DNA of 64,000 nucleotides from Lewinellaceae bacterium SD302 (GTDB lineage: Bacteria; Bacteroidota; Bacteroidia; Chitinophagales; Saprospiraceae): assembly GCA_002591745.1 (NCBI GenBank), contig PDLQ01000014.1, positions 59,217-123,216 of the forward strand, in the 5' to 3' direction. A model generated the notes under the pieces. The model made no database searches. It was not told where the DNA came from and saw only the letters and a list, made by a program, of their open reading frames with translations. The position numbers were made by a program, and so were the translations under genes. Shown in pieces: positions 20,101 to 26,031 of this stretch. Numbering within the stretch: position 1 is the stretch's first letter; every line of letters starts with the position of its first letter.

Positions 20101-22295
20101 GTGATCTGGGTGACGAAACCTACGAATTAGACTGGTCGCAATCAGGTACCTACGTGGTGAGTTTGACAGTTGAGGAAAATAACTGTAGTACCTTCTTTAG
20201 TGATACGGTCGTAGTTGCTGCTCCCTTATTAATGCCAGATCCGACTTGTGCGGTAGAAGAATTGACCTCGATTATCTTCGAATGGGCTCCGGTTACCGGA
20301 GCGACCAGTTATCTGCTACGCATTGATGCCGGAACACCTTTTGAATTCAATGGCTTCTCCTATGAAGTGACTGACCTGGAACCGGATCAGATTGTTACAA
20401 TGGTCATCGTGGCTATTGGACCGGAACCCTGTGGTAATAGCGCGGCGAATATTATTAGTTGCTCCACTGATCCCTGCCCGGACGTTAGTCTCGTGCCTTC
20501 GGCCGTACAGACTGAATTTTGTACGGGATCCGGCGATCCGGCGGTAGCACTGGAATTAGCGGCCAGCGGCGGATTCGGCGGAGGAAGTATTGTCTGGACT
20601 GGTACCGGCGTAGTAGAGGACGTAAACGGAAGTTTTGCCTTCGATCCGACGGGACTTGCGCCGGGCGACTATCCGCTTACGGTAACTTACACTGAATTCG
20701 TCTGCCCTTATACTGCCGAACTGGTTATGCGGGTAAACCAAACGCCCACCGCCAGCTTTTCGGCGTCTTCGCTTGACCTCTGTTCCAGTACTGATCTGAC
20801 CGTGAATTTCAACGGTTCTGCTGCGACTGAGGCTGATCTAATCTGGGATTTCGCGGGGGCCACGGTAACCGACCTCGGAAACAACACCTTCGAACTAAAT
20901 TGGAGCGAGGCCGGCAACTATACGGTCGGCCTAACGGTGAATCAATTCGGCTGTAGTTCGGCGACGGAAACTACCGTAGCGATCAGCGAACCGCCGGTGG
21001 CTGGACAGCAGGTACAGGACCGTGAAGTTTGCGCAGGAAGTGGAGACGTGATCCAGCTAACTCAACTGGTTACCGGCGCTGATCCGGGAGGAACCTGGAG
21101 TCCCGGAATCGGCTCACCCGCAGTGGTGGATGCCGCCAGTGGTGCCTTGAATACTGCCAATCTGGCGGCCGGCGAATACACCTATCTCTACACGGTAGCG
21201 GGTGGTGTGTGTGACGATGCCGTAGCGGACGTAGTGGTTACCATCCAACCCGCCCCAATTGCCAACGCCGGGGTCGACCAAAGACTCACTTGCGATATGG
21301 GGATGGTTTCCCTGAACGGAACCGGATCTACGGGTGGCAGTGAACTCACATACGCCTGGACTGGTCCAGACGGTAATCCCGTTCTCATCGATCCGACCAG
21401 CTCGATGATCGACGTGGCCATCCCGGGTACCTATACGTTGGAAGTAACCAGTAATATTGGTTGTAGTGCTACTGATGAAGTAGAAGTCGTGGCGGATACC
21501 GAAGTCCCCGTGCCACTGATCGAATTGAGCAATATCACTTGTTTTTCTAACGAGGACGGTACAATTCTGATTACGGGTGTCGACGGGGGGCGGCCAAACT
21601 ATAACTATTCGCTCAATGGTGGTGCACCCGGTAACACGACTTTCTTCACCGGTCTCGATGCCGGAGAGTATACCGTTCGGGTAGGAGATGCGAATGGCTG
21701 TTTCAGCGAGATTGTTCTCGATCTCAGCCAACCGGAGCAGTTGACCGTGAGTGTAGAGTTGCCTAATGACCAGGTACAATATAACGAAGGCGACCTGGTG
21801 ACCCTAACCGCTAATGTTCAAGGTGGTAACGTGATCCAAAGTCTCATTTGGCAACCGGATACCCTCAATCGTGGTGGAGAAATCAACAGCAATGTGATCA
21901 CTTTCGAGGCCAGCGAAACCTTTACCGTCAGCGTCACTGTAACGGATGAGAACGGCTGTCAGGCTACCGATAACACGACCATCATCGTAGACCGGGAGCG
22001 CGGAGTGTATATCCCAACTGGCTTCAGCCCGAACGGAGACAATCGCAACGATATCCTTTTCATCGGAGCGAATGGTGAGCAAGTAGTCAATATTCAGCAA
22101 TTCCTGGTCTTCAACCGCTGGGGAGAATCCGTCTTCGAGAACTACAACTTCCAACCCAACGACCCGGCTCAGGGCTGGGACGGATTCCATCGGGGTGAGC
22201 CACTCAATCCGGCAGTATTCGTTTACTACGCCGTTGTTGAATTCGATGACGGGGAAGTGGTGGAGTATAAGGGGGATATTACTCTGATCCGATAG
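14109..22295 (+). CDS. Giant multidomain surface protein with T9SS type B sorting domain (paralogue)
   Basis: A 2728-aa paralogue of the protein at 6433. Signal peptide of about 20 residues, then the same Cys/Gly/Asp-rich N-terminal domain (CTDAESGDL, DGDPGNNWGDGG). Three additional Ig/PKD-like domains follow that the shorter paralogue lacks (about 290-520). Then the Ig-PKD-fibronectin-like unit is repeated, with seven fibronectin-like parts recognisable by an ITFxW-like stretch and PCGNS. The end is the same series as in the paralogue: extra PKD pair, SprB-like repeat, and type B sorting domain (FSPNGDNRND, FNRWGESVF) over the last 95 residues. The repeats are so alike at the DNA level (for example variants of a GATTTCGACGG core) that repeat number probably changes by recombination. 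Secretion by the type IX system and a role in adhesion or gliding are inferred. Confidence 0.93.
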   Translation: MRSILLLFSLILVGSSLSAQACTDAESGDLVVNPPLPGGGANYPPGTVVECCFTLNEFDTPQANWFHAVIPEMGPGFDPASLTPVSAPTSCAGTGTWAWYDSWVGCTTGQTYGPGFSFDGNQGLGCGGTANDGDPGNNWGDGGFLCANRTFCWEATTINPAGSCNAESYTTFVYVYGDGEAGSWSNTPCLNDEPLCWPEIDDATASVDMPCPGQPFTLTGTFSSEAGCGVLVEWTGPGGFSSNDLVTTATMEGVYTLNVNLDGCTSFSVDVTAMWDAFAPTLSPSPSATYCFGDLVTLTATGGGTYTYTSPTGATFTNNPLTFPANAANAGTWTVTVNSGPGCNETLTTDIIVLPQLMPMATVMPTPVCTGEPITFTGSGAGPGGTYTWGGAIPASSANPYTIDAPGQGSYIATLTITNSGGCSETINVPFTVSPSPVVNLTANPMAICEGQSTTITATGGGTYSWQPGGFNTPSITVSPTTTTTYTVTVTSVDGCQTVEDITIDVQPELAAPQIECNPQNAANITWNWPPVPGADYYEIYIDGLLVEGFFMGTEYQLNGLDPETTATITIIPFSLNNTNCPGLSATDECSSPPCEPIFFFLESPLEYCYDPSSGPILIALGASGPNASQGSVTWSGPGVFPPGNAPLNWFPPGPGTYTLTATHTLNNGSCAISEDYTFIINQGVDASISAPAEVCLNTPFTVNTAGAVNPMATYDWDFGVATVISGSGTGPYELSYPDAGTYTISLTADLNGCISMEEFMISVEDTLTAPVIICEFIGENSVIFGWEEVDGASDYTVNVISGQTGTLNGTTFEVTGLAPGEAVEITVTAVSENSCPDVTSVPHTCTPQSCPDSDVEVTTAAQRFCDDGNNDPIVLELTLIDPVAVMDTIWSGPGVVNNTFDADLAGPGTHVVTVTVFMDECPFTDEVEFTVDTLPFAAFSVTDTVCIDAPATIEYTGMADPMVSTFDWDFDGGTVISGSGPGPYLVSWPTSGSYDVTLSLNDGNCASMPATQNVTVIDPMPAPVVNCINPQLDTITFEWTVDPNATGYEINLLNGPAGTVIGNTYVVPDVMEGVDVTIEVIALGDGPCGNSAPTEITCGSRVCDPVEVTITNTLTDFCVDGEPTSVVLTATTDSPTGMGEFSWNGPGVSNDSFFVATAGVGTHVVSVTYVEDGCSYFADVTFTVFPSPDASLVFDLPSVCLDSAVILTNEVAMLPNSTYSWDFDGGNAISGTGHGPHTISWATPGLKTVSLTLTVDGCPATFTQSIEVIEPLPAPELNCGVNELNSVTVDWINVPGNQGYVVSVNGGADSTISSPTFTVSGLAPDSTVTVSVFTLGAAPCGAGPVATISCTAEPCLTATADFSANTTVFCLDTVVDQSVELMATINGGAGGGTITYSGLGVSGTTFDPTAAGIGSHVITMTYTEPGPCIFSDTFTIDVFNEPEADFTLSSAAICSTDTLIVSFTGSAANGTVFNWDFDGATIVSGSGEGPYAITFADANTYVIGLDVEAPGNCTAVAPTQSVVITEPLEPLVIECTESLLQSVTFSWNSVNGAYAYEVWASNILDTITALSYEIDSLNPEQLVSITVRPLGPDPCGDGEAVTAECAAQPCPDITVTIETPELDFCLIDDPDSLLLTATSSGGDMTGTFTWSGPGVVVVGDDTYFDPIAAGVGTHFIEVAYVETGNCSGINQFALDVFDGPFASIDLSENEVCADTVTTVSYVGTDLATATFDWDFDGATATPLGNESYELNWPVAGNYSVVLTVSLNGCVTMDTVDVEVFDPLPAPVPFCETEELTSITFTWPAVVGATGYEVTVDGGSSFVITETSFTVNDLQESQTVTLTVIALGTTVCGNSAQASVSCTTDPCPDVTLTPSAAQNAFCTDAGDPPVLLELVASGGFGGGTAVWSGTGVVDNGNGTFSFDPTGLAPGPYSLSCTYTEFICPYTTELTMEVFQTPTTSFSFTENSICTTASTVVSFTGSAGPGATYSWDFDGAGVSDLGDETYELDWSQSGTYVVSLTVEENNCSTFFSDTVVVAAPLLMPDPTCAVEELTSIIFEWAPVTGATSYLLRIDAGTPFEFNGFSYEVTDLEPDQIVTMVIVAIGPEPCGNSAANIISCSTDPCPDVSLVPSAVQTEFCTGSGDPAVALELAASGGFGGGSIVWTGTGVVEDVNGSFAFDPTGLAPGDYPLTVTYTEFVCPYTAELVMRVNQTPTASFSASSLDLCSSTDLTVNFNGSAATEADLIWDFAGATVTDLGNNTFELNWSEAGNYTVGLTVNQFGCSSATETTVAISEPPVAGQQVQDREVCAGSGDVIQLTQLVTGADPGGTWSPGIGSPAVVDAASGALNTANLAAGEYTYLYTVAGGVCDDAVADVVVTIQPAPIANAGVDQRLTCDMGMVSLNGTGSTGGSELTYAWTGPDGNPVLIDPTSSMIDVAIPGTYTLEVTSNIGCSATDEVEVVADTEVPVPLIELSNITCFSNEDGTILITGVDGGRPNYNYSLNGGAPGNTTFFTGLDAGEYTVRVGDANGCFSEIVLDLSQPEQLTVSVELPNDQVQYNEGDLVTLTANVQGGNVIQSLIWQPDTLNRGGEINSNVITFEASETFTVSVTVTDENGCQATDNTTIIVDRERGVYIPTGFSPNGDNRNDILFIGANGEQVVNIQQFLVFNRWGESVFENYNFQPNDPAQGWDGFHRGEPLNPAVFVYYAVVEFDDGEVVEYKGDITLIR
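17732..17750 (-). repeat. 19-bp motif inside giant surface gene 2
   Basis: GACTAACGAAGTAGCAATG, translated TNEVAM, in the PKD domain homologous to the one at 9112. The two in-gene copies therefore probably predate the duplication or were exchanged by conversion. Confidence 0.5.
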
Positions 22296-22299
22296 TGAG

Positions 22300-22381
22300 A
22301 CCACAAGCGTATTAAGACGCACAAGGGTGCACAAATGAGAATTCTCAGTGTTTTCTTGTGTTGCTTAGTACGCTTCGTGGT
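22300..22381. repeat. Long imperfect inverted repeat between convergent genes
   Basis: The outer arms (about 26 bp, 22300-22325 and 22355-22381) pair with a few mismatches and surround a perfect GAGAATTCTC palindrome. No T-run follows on the plus strand, so this may be a hairpin that stops or stabilises both convergent mRNAs. Confidence 0.6.
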
Positions 22382-22818
22382 TATTTCCTCTCTACCACCA
22401 TCGCCGTCAGTCTACTCGTACAAACGAGCCGCTCTTGCTCGTCATGAATCTCAATCTGCCAGACGTGTAGTTTTCTCCCGATTCGTACCGGACGTACGGT
22501 ACCCGTAACGCTTTGCCCTTCTGGTACGCTACGCAGGTGGTTGGCGTTGATCTCCACGCCCACGACGTTACTCTTATTCATGTCTTCCAGGCAGAGGATA
22601 CTGGCAACACTACCCATCGTTTCTGCCAGTACTACGTTGGCACCGCCGTGGAGTATACGGACGGGTTGTACCGTTTTTTCATTGACGGGCATAGTGGCTT
22701 TGAGCCAGTCGTCGCCAAAATCGGTAAAGACTATACCACAGGCTTCCACCATGGTGTTCTGGCCCGTCTGATTGAGGACTTCCAGATTGAAGGGTATTTT
22801 CCAGATTCGATCTTGCAT
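22381..22818 (-). CDS. Hotdog-fold thioesterase (PaaI/YdiI-like)
   Basis: A 145-aa single hotdog domain, full length for the family. The active-site helix motif is complete: HGGANVVLAETMGS, with His57 before the glycines and Glu66 as the likely catalytic carboxylate, as in YdiI/EntH and PaaI-type acyl-CoA thioesterases. YdiI-like members hydrolyse dihydroxynaphthoyl-CoA in menaquinone synthesis. A role of that kind is plausible but the substrate is not determined. It follows the YHYH lipoprotein gene on the same strand with a spacer of about 100 bp, and it is convergent with the giant surface gene. Confidence 0.88.
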   Translation of the reverse strand: MQDRIWKIPFNLEVLNQTGQNTMVEACGIVFTDFGDDWLKATMPVNEKTVQPVRILHGGANVVLAETMGSVASILCLEDMNKSNVVGVEINANHLRSVPEGQSVTGTVRPVRIGRKLHVWQIEIHDEQERLVCTSRLTAMVVERK

Positions 22819-22915
22819 AAATTCTTTTGTCTGCTAACCCTTGTCGAGAGAATCAGTTGTAAATGACTTGAAGATCAAGCGTTTTTTTTGCAGCAATATG
22901 ATTTGCGGGTGGAAA

Positions 22916-23890
22916 TCATATTGCGTAAGCACCACCCAGGCAGTTGATGAAATTATTTTTGCCTGCGGCATCGACGTGGTAGTGATATCCTCTCGTAGCG
23001 TCGTAATGGCCGCGGCAGTCATCCAGATCTGTGGCTTCTTTACCGGTTCCGTCCAGGCGCGCGAAAATACCGTGGCCATCCAGGGCGTAGCCGATCATCG
23101 GTGCGTGCCCGTCGACTTGGACAATTTTGGTACTTACGCCCGTGGCGGCGTGATAGTGGTAGCCAGCGTGCAGATTGATGTGGCCCCCGGCGTCGTCAAA
23201 AGGAGCAAGGGTGTATGCGCCCAGGATCGCATTGGTAGGGGCCGGCGCGTCGAATACGACGCCATTGAAGGCCACGCCACGTTGAGAGGGGCCTCTGCTG
23301 CCCCTTCCCGGAGGGCCTCCGAACGAAATGGCGCTATTTTGCCGTACCGGTGTAGTGGGAATGAGGTAGGTCTGAGTGATCTCCTCTACGTAAGAGGGGA
23401 GACATTCCACGCAAAAATTTTCGTATTCAGCACCAACGTTCGGGTTGGCAGCATTGGCACAATCCTCTTTGCTGTCAGTGGTATAAATATTGCCGTCGCT
23501 ATCATACATCAACCAAGTATCATCGTTGTAAAATTTTGCCATATTTTGGATAAATGCGCCGTCAACATCGTGCACTTCGCCATCTTCCAGCCAAATACCG
23601 CCGGCTTCTTCGCCATCAGTGATATTATCCGGGCACCACGGCCCCATTTCGTGATCGGTGGGGGTAGAATTGGAGATGATCTGGTAGCAGGTTGTGATCG
23701 TGCCATCGGACAAAGTACAGTCTACAGTCGTGATCTTCAATTTGCCTCCCTTAGTCAGAAAAAGGCTTGGGTCAACGGCAACAACGGTATCACCCGATTT
23801 GACCTCGGCAACTTTCTTGTTTTCTCCGCAAGCGGAAAAAGCAGTGCTCAGGCCAATCAGAAGAACTTGGAATAGGATAAAATTTCTCAT
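22916..23890 (-). CDS. YHYH domain lipoprotein
   Basis: A 324-aa exported protein with a lipoprotein signal (FSAC, Cys about 21). The C-terminal half is a YHYH domain. It contains the two diagnostic repeats GYHYHAATG (about residue 243) and GYHYHVDAAG (about 305), plus ALDGHGIFAR between them. The tetrad of Tyr/His residues suggests metal binding, but no activity is established for the family. About eight cysteines in the N-terminal half could form disulphides. A Gly/Arg/Pro-rich linker (GGPPGRGSRGP) divides the halves. A copy of the 19-bp motif lies about 70 bp upstream and faces the gene. Confidence 0.85.
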   Translation of the reverse strand: MRNFILFQVLLIGLSTAFSACGENKKVAEVKSGDTVVAVDPSLFLTKGGKLKITTVDCTLSDGTITTCYQIISNSTPTDHEMGPWCPDNITDGEEAGGIWLEDGEVHDVDGAFIQNMAKFYNDDTWLMYDSDGNIYTTDSKEDCANAANPNVGAEYENFCVECLPSYVEEITQTYLIPTTPVRQNSAISFGGPPGRGSRGPSQRGVAFNGVVFDAPAPTNAILGAYTLAPFDDAGGHINLHAGYHYHAATGVSTKIVQVDGHAPMIGYALDGHGIFARLDGTGKEATDLDDCRGHYDATRGYHYHVDAAGKNNFINCLGGAYAI

Positions 23891-23958
23891 ACGTCAATTT
23901 AGTGCTTTAATCTTAGGACCTGCTTTTTAACCATTTCCTGCGCTAAATTCTATTTGTT

Positions 23959-23976
23959 CCTGGCAAAGTAGCAATG
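23959..23976 (-). repeat. 19-bp motif before the YHYH gene
   Basis: Minus-strand reading CATTGCTACTTTGCCAGG, about 70 bp before the ATG at 23890 and facing it. Confidence 0.75.
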
Positions 23977-24030
23977 TCCGGGAAGAACTGAAAGTTTATG
24001 CTTTCGGATTTGATCCTAAGAGGCTGTTCG

Positions 24031-24795
24031 TCAGTTTCCTAACCAGGCTTTACACGCCTTGACCCTGGCCCTGCTAACGATATTTTCCAGCTCTCCGGCG
24101 GGCTGTAAGTCCAGCACGATTCGATGATTGAAATAGGGAGAAAGCTTGCGTACGCTTTCAACGTGAATGATTTGGGCGCGGTTGATGCGAAACCAGTGGG
24201 CGGGATTCAGTTCGGCCTCCAAGCGATCCAGGGATTCGTCAAGCAGATAGCGGCGGCCGTCGGAATGGAGGCCGAAAGTAAGTCCTTCCGAACTGTATAG
24301 CTGGCGAAGATCGGCGGTTTGTATAGGAAGCCACTCCTGGCGATGCTGTACCAGGAAGCGCTCACGGTAAACGGGTTGCTTGTTTTGGAGTAGAGTAGAA
24401 AGTCGGGCCAGGTCAATTCCCCCGTCTTTACGGTGTAATCCTTCTGCCTTGGTTATGGCTCTTGCTAATGCTGATTCTTCGATTGGCTTTAGCAAATAGT
24501 CAATGCTATTGACCCGAAAAGCCCGGATGCTGTACTGGTCGTAAGCCGTGGTGAAGATGATCGGTGCCCGTAAATGACTGTCTTCCCAGATGTCGAAAGC
24601 GTGGCCGTCCGCTAAGTGAATGTCACTAAATATGAGATCGGGGAGGGGTAACTCAGCAATTGCCCGTCGGCATTCTTTAACGGAGTCGCTGGTGAATTTG
24701 ATTTCGGCTTTGGGGCGAATTGTCTTGACCATTCTCGTAAGACGACGGAGCGCGGGCGGCTCATCCTCAATGATCCAGTAATTAGGCGGTGGCAT
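24031..24795 (-). CDS. LytTR-type response regulator
   Basis: A 254-aa two-component regulator. The receiver domain spans about residues 5-120, with the acidic pair IIEDE at 8-12, the phospho-acceptor Asp58 in LIFSDIHLADG, Thr in FTTAYDQ and Lys in DYLLKPIEE. The DNA-binding LytTR domain covers about residues 145-250, with the usual FRINRAQIIHVESVRKL stretch. The ATG lies 14 bp inside the 3' end of the kinase gene, so the two are translationally coupled. LytTR regulators bind direct repeats upstream of their targets; the likely targets here include the TonB receptor that heads the operon. Confidence 0.92.
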   Translation of the reverse strand: MPPPNYWIIEDEPPALRRLTRMVKTIRPKAEIKFTSDSVKECRRAIAELPLPDLIFSDIHLADGHAFDIWEDSHLRAPIIFTTAYDQYSIRAFRVNSIDYLLKPIEESALARAITKAEGLHRKDGGIDLARLSTLLQNKQPVYRERFLVQHRQEWLPIQTADLRQLYSSEGLTFGLHSDGRRYLLDESLDRLEAELNPAHWFRINRAQIIHVESVRKLSPYFNHRIVLDLQPAGELENIVSRARVKACKAWLGN

Positions 24796-26014
24796 GCTGA
24801 TAAGTTTCCTGAACTCGAAGTAAGGGCAAGGTCACCTTAAAGTTCTCGCCATCGTTTTTAATGACGACTTCTTGATCAGTAAGCAAACGATACCTCTGGC
24901 GAATATTTTGGTGACCCAGTCCAGTTGACTCCTCCCGGTGTATGCGCAAGTTCAGCGGGTTCGAGACTTCTACATGACTGGGGGTGATCTCGATGTTTAC
25001 AACCAGAGGACTGGCTTGGCTGACCACATTATGCTTGACTGTATTTTCCACCAGCAACTGAAGAGATAATGGTGGGATTCTCAAATTTTTGAGTGTTGAC
25101 GGAAGGTTGGCGAATGACTCGCTGCTTCGGTCCGAAATTGGCATGGCTACTTTAGCTGGCGCTGATCGTCCTTCGTCCTCGGAGTTGTTAGCCAAAACTG
25201 AAAACTCGCCGTTGCTTCCGTTGTATCCTTGTGCGTCTTGCAGTTGGTAGCTAAAATGGATGCAAAACTTATCCTCGAAACGAGCATTGAGTAGAAAAAC
25301 GTAGTCCTTCAAGGCGATCAGTTCCTCCTCTAGTGATACCAGGTCACGGTGACGATAATCGATAAGCCGGCGATAAACCGCCGAGAGGCGTTGTACGAAA
25401 ATCACGGCCAATTTGGGGTCTTCGGGAATAACGTTGGCTAGGGTATTAAGACTATTGAAGAGGAAGTGGGGGTTGACTTGTTGCTTTAGAGCCGACAACT
25501 GGGCGTGCATATTCGCTTTGGCCAGTTTCTCCCTTTCTACCAGACTGTCGCTGTATTTTTTAAAAAAATAGATGGACTCGTAGATCGCAATGACCATCAG
25601 GCAGAGTACAATGGAAACGATGATGTCGAAAGAAGGGGAAGAATATCTCGGTATATCCTTCAGGAGGTCGGGGAAACCCATCCTGAGCAAAACGATCGGT
25701 GTAAATTCTACAACCCAAACCGTGCCGATGGCAAAAACGAGCATTCTGACGATCCTTGGTTTGGTCTGCTCCAGTCTCGGAAAACGCATGCGTAACCAAA
25801 TGATCCAGTAGCGATTGATTGTCCAATACAACAAGGTATAGGCTAGCCCAATGGCGAAACAAATCCACCAGGACCGAGCGGCGATTTCCGGTTTGCTGGC
25901 AATAAAAAGTACCGACGAAGTTATGGAGAGCAACGGAATGAACAGAAGCATCCAGGGCCAGTCGTCATACCCCAGGTACTTGATTCTTTCTATCCTGCTT
26001 AATCTAAGCTTCAT
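24782..26014 (-). CDS. LytS/YehU-type sensor histidine kinase
   Basis: A 410-aa membrane kinase. Four membrane segments lie in the first 155 residues (about 18-40, 48-68, 88-110, 128-150). The His_kinase domain (LKQQVNPHFLFNSLNTL, phospho-accepting His near 187) and an HATPase domain with N-box IPPLSLQLLVENTVKHN follow. Between them, at about residues 274-290, is a stretch (LANNSEDEGRSAPAKVA) encoded by a 49-bp dispersed repeat that has close copies elsewhere in the window; relatives usually pass straight from the strand before it to the N-box. It still reads in frame, so the gene looks intact. The gene starts 18 bp after the TonB receptor stop and overlaps the regulator. Confidence 0.9.
   Translation of the reverse strand: MKLRLSRIERIKYLGYDDWPWMLLFIPLLSITSSVLFIASKPEIAARSWWICFAIGLAYTLLYWTINRYWIIWLRMRFPRLEQTKPRIVRMLVFAIGTVWVVEFTPIVLLRMGFPDLLKDIPRYSSPSFDIIVSIVLCLMVIAIYESIYFFKKYSDSLVEREKLAKANMHAQLSALKQQVNPHFLFNSLNTLANVIPEDPKLAVIFVQRLSAVYRRLIDYRHRDLVSLEEELIALKDYVFLLNARFEDKFCIHFSYQLQDAQGYNGSNGEFSVLANNSEDEGRSAPAKVAMPISDRSSESFANLPSTLKNLRIPPLSLQLLVENTVKHNVVSQASPLVVNIEITPSHVEVSNPLNLRIHREESTGLGHQNIRQRYRLLTDQEVVIKNDGENFKVTLPLLRVQETYQHATA
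25146..25194 (+). repeat. 49-bp composite repeat inside the kinase gene
   Basis: Begins GCTACTTTAGCTGGC and ends GGAGTTGTTAGCCA. It is the 19-bp motif with about 33 bp between its halves. It differs from the 60813 copy at only about four positions and is of identical length. Confidence 0.8.
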
Positions 26015-26031
26015 GTGTACAAGATAGGTCG

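Noticed and set aside
15000..21800. Long minus-strand frames inside the giant surface genes
   Set aside because: They are mirror frames created by the codon pattern of repetitive Thr/Gly-rich domains; there is no family match.
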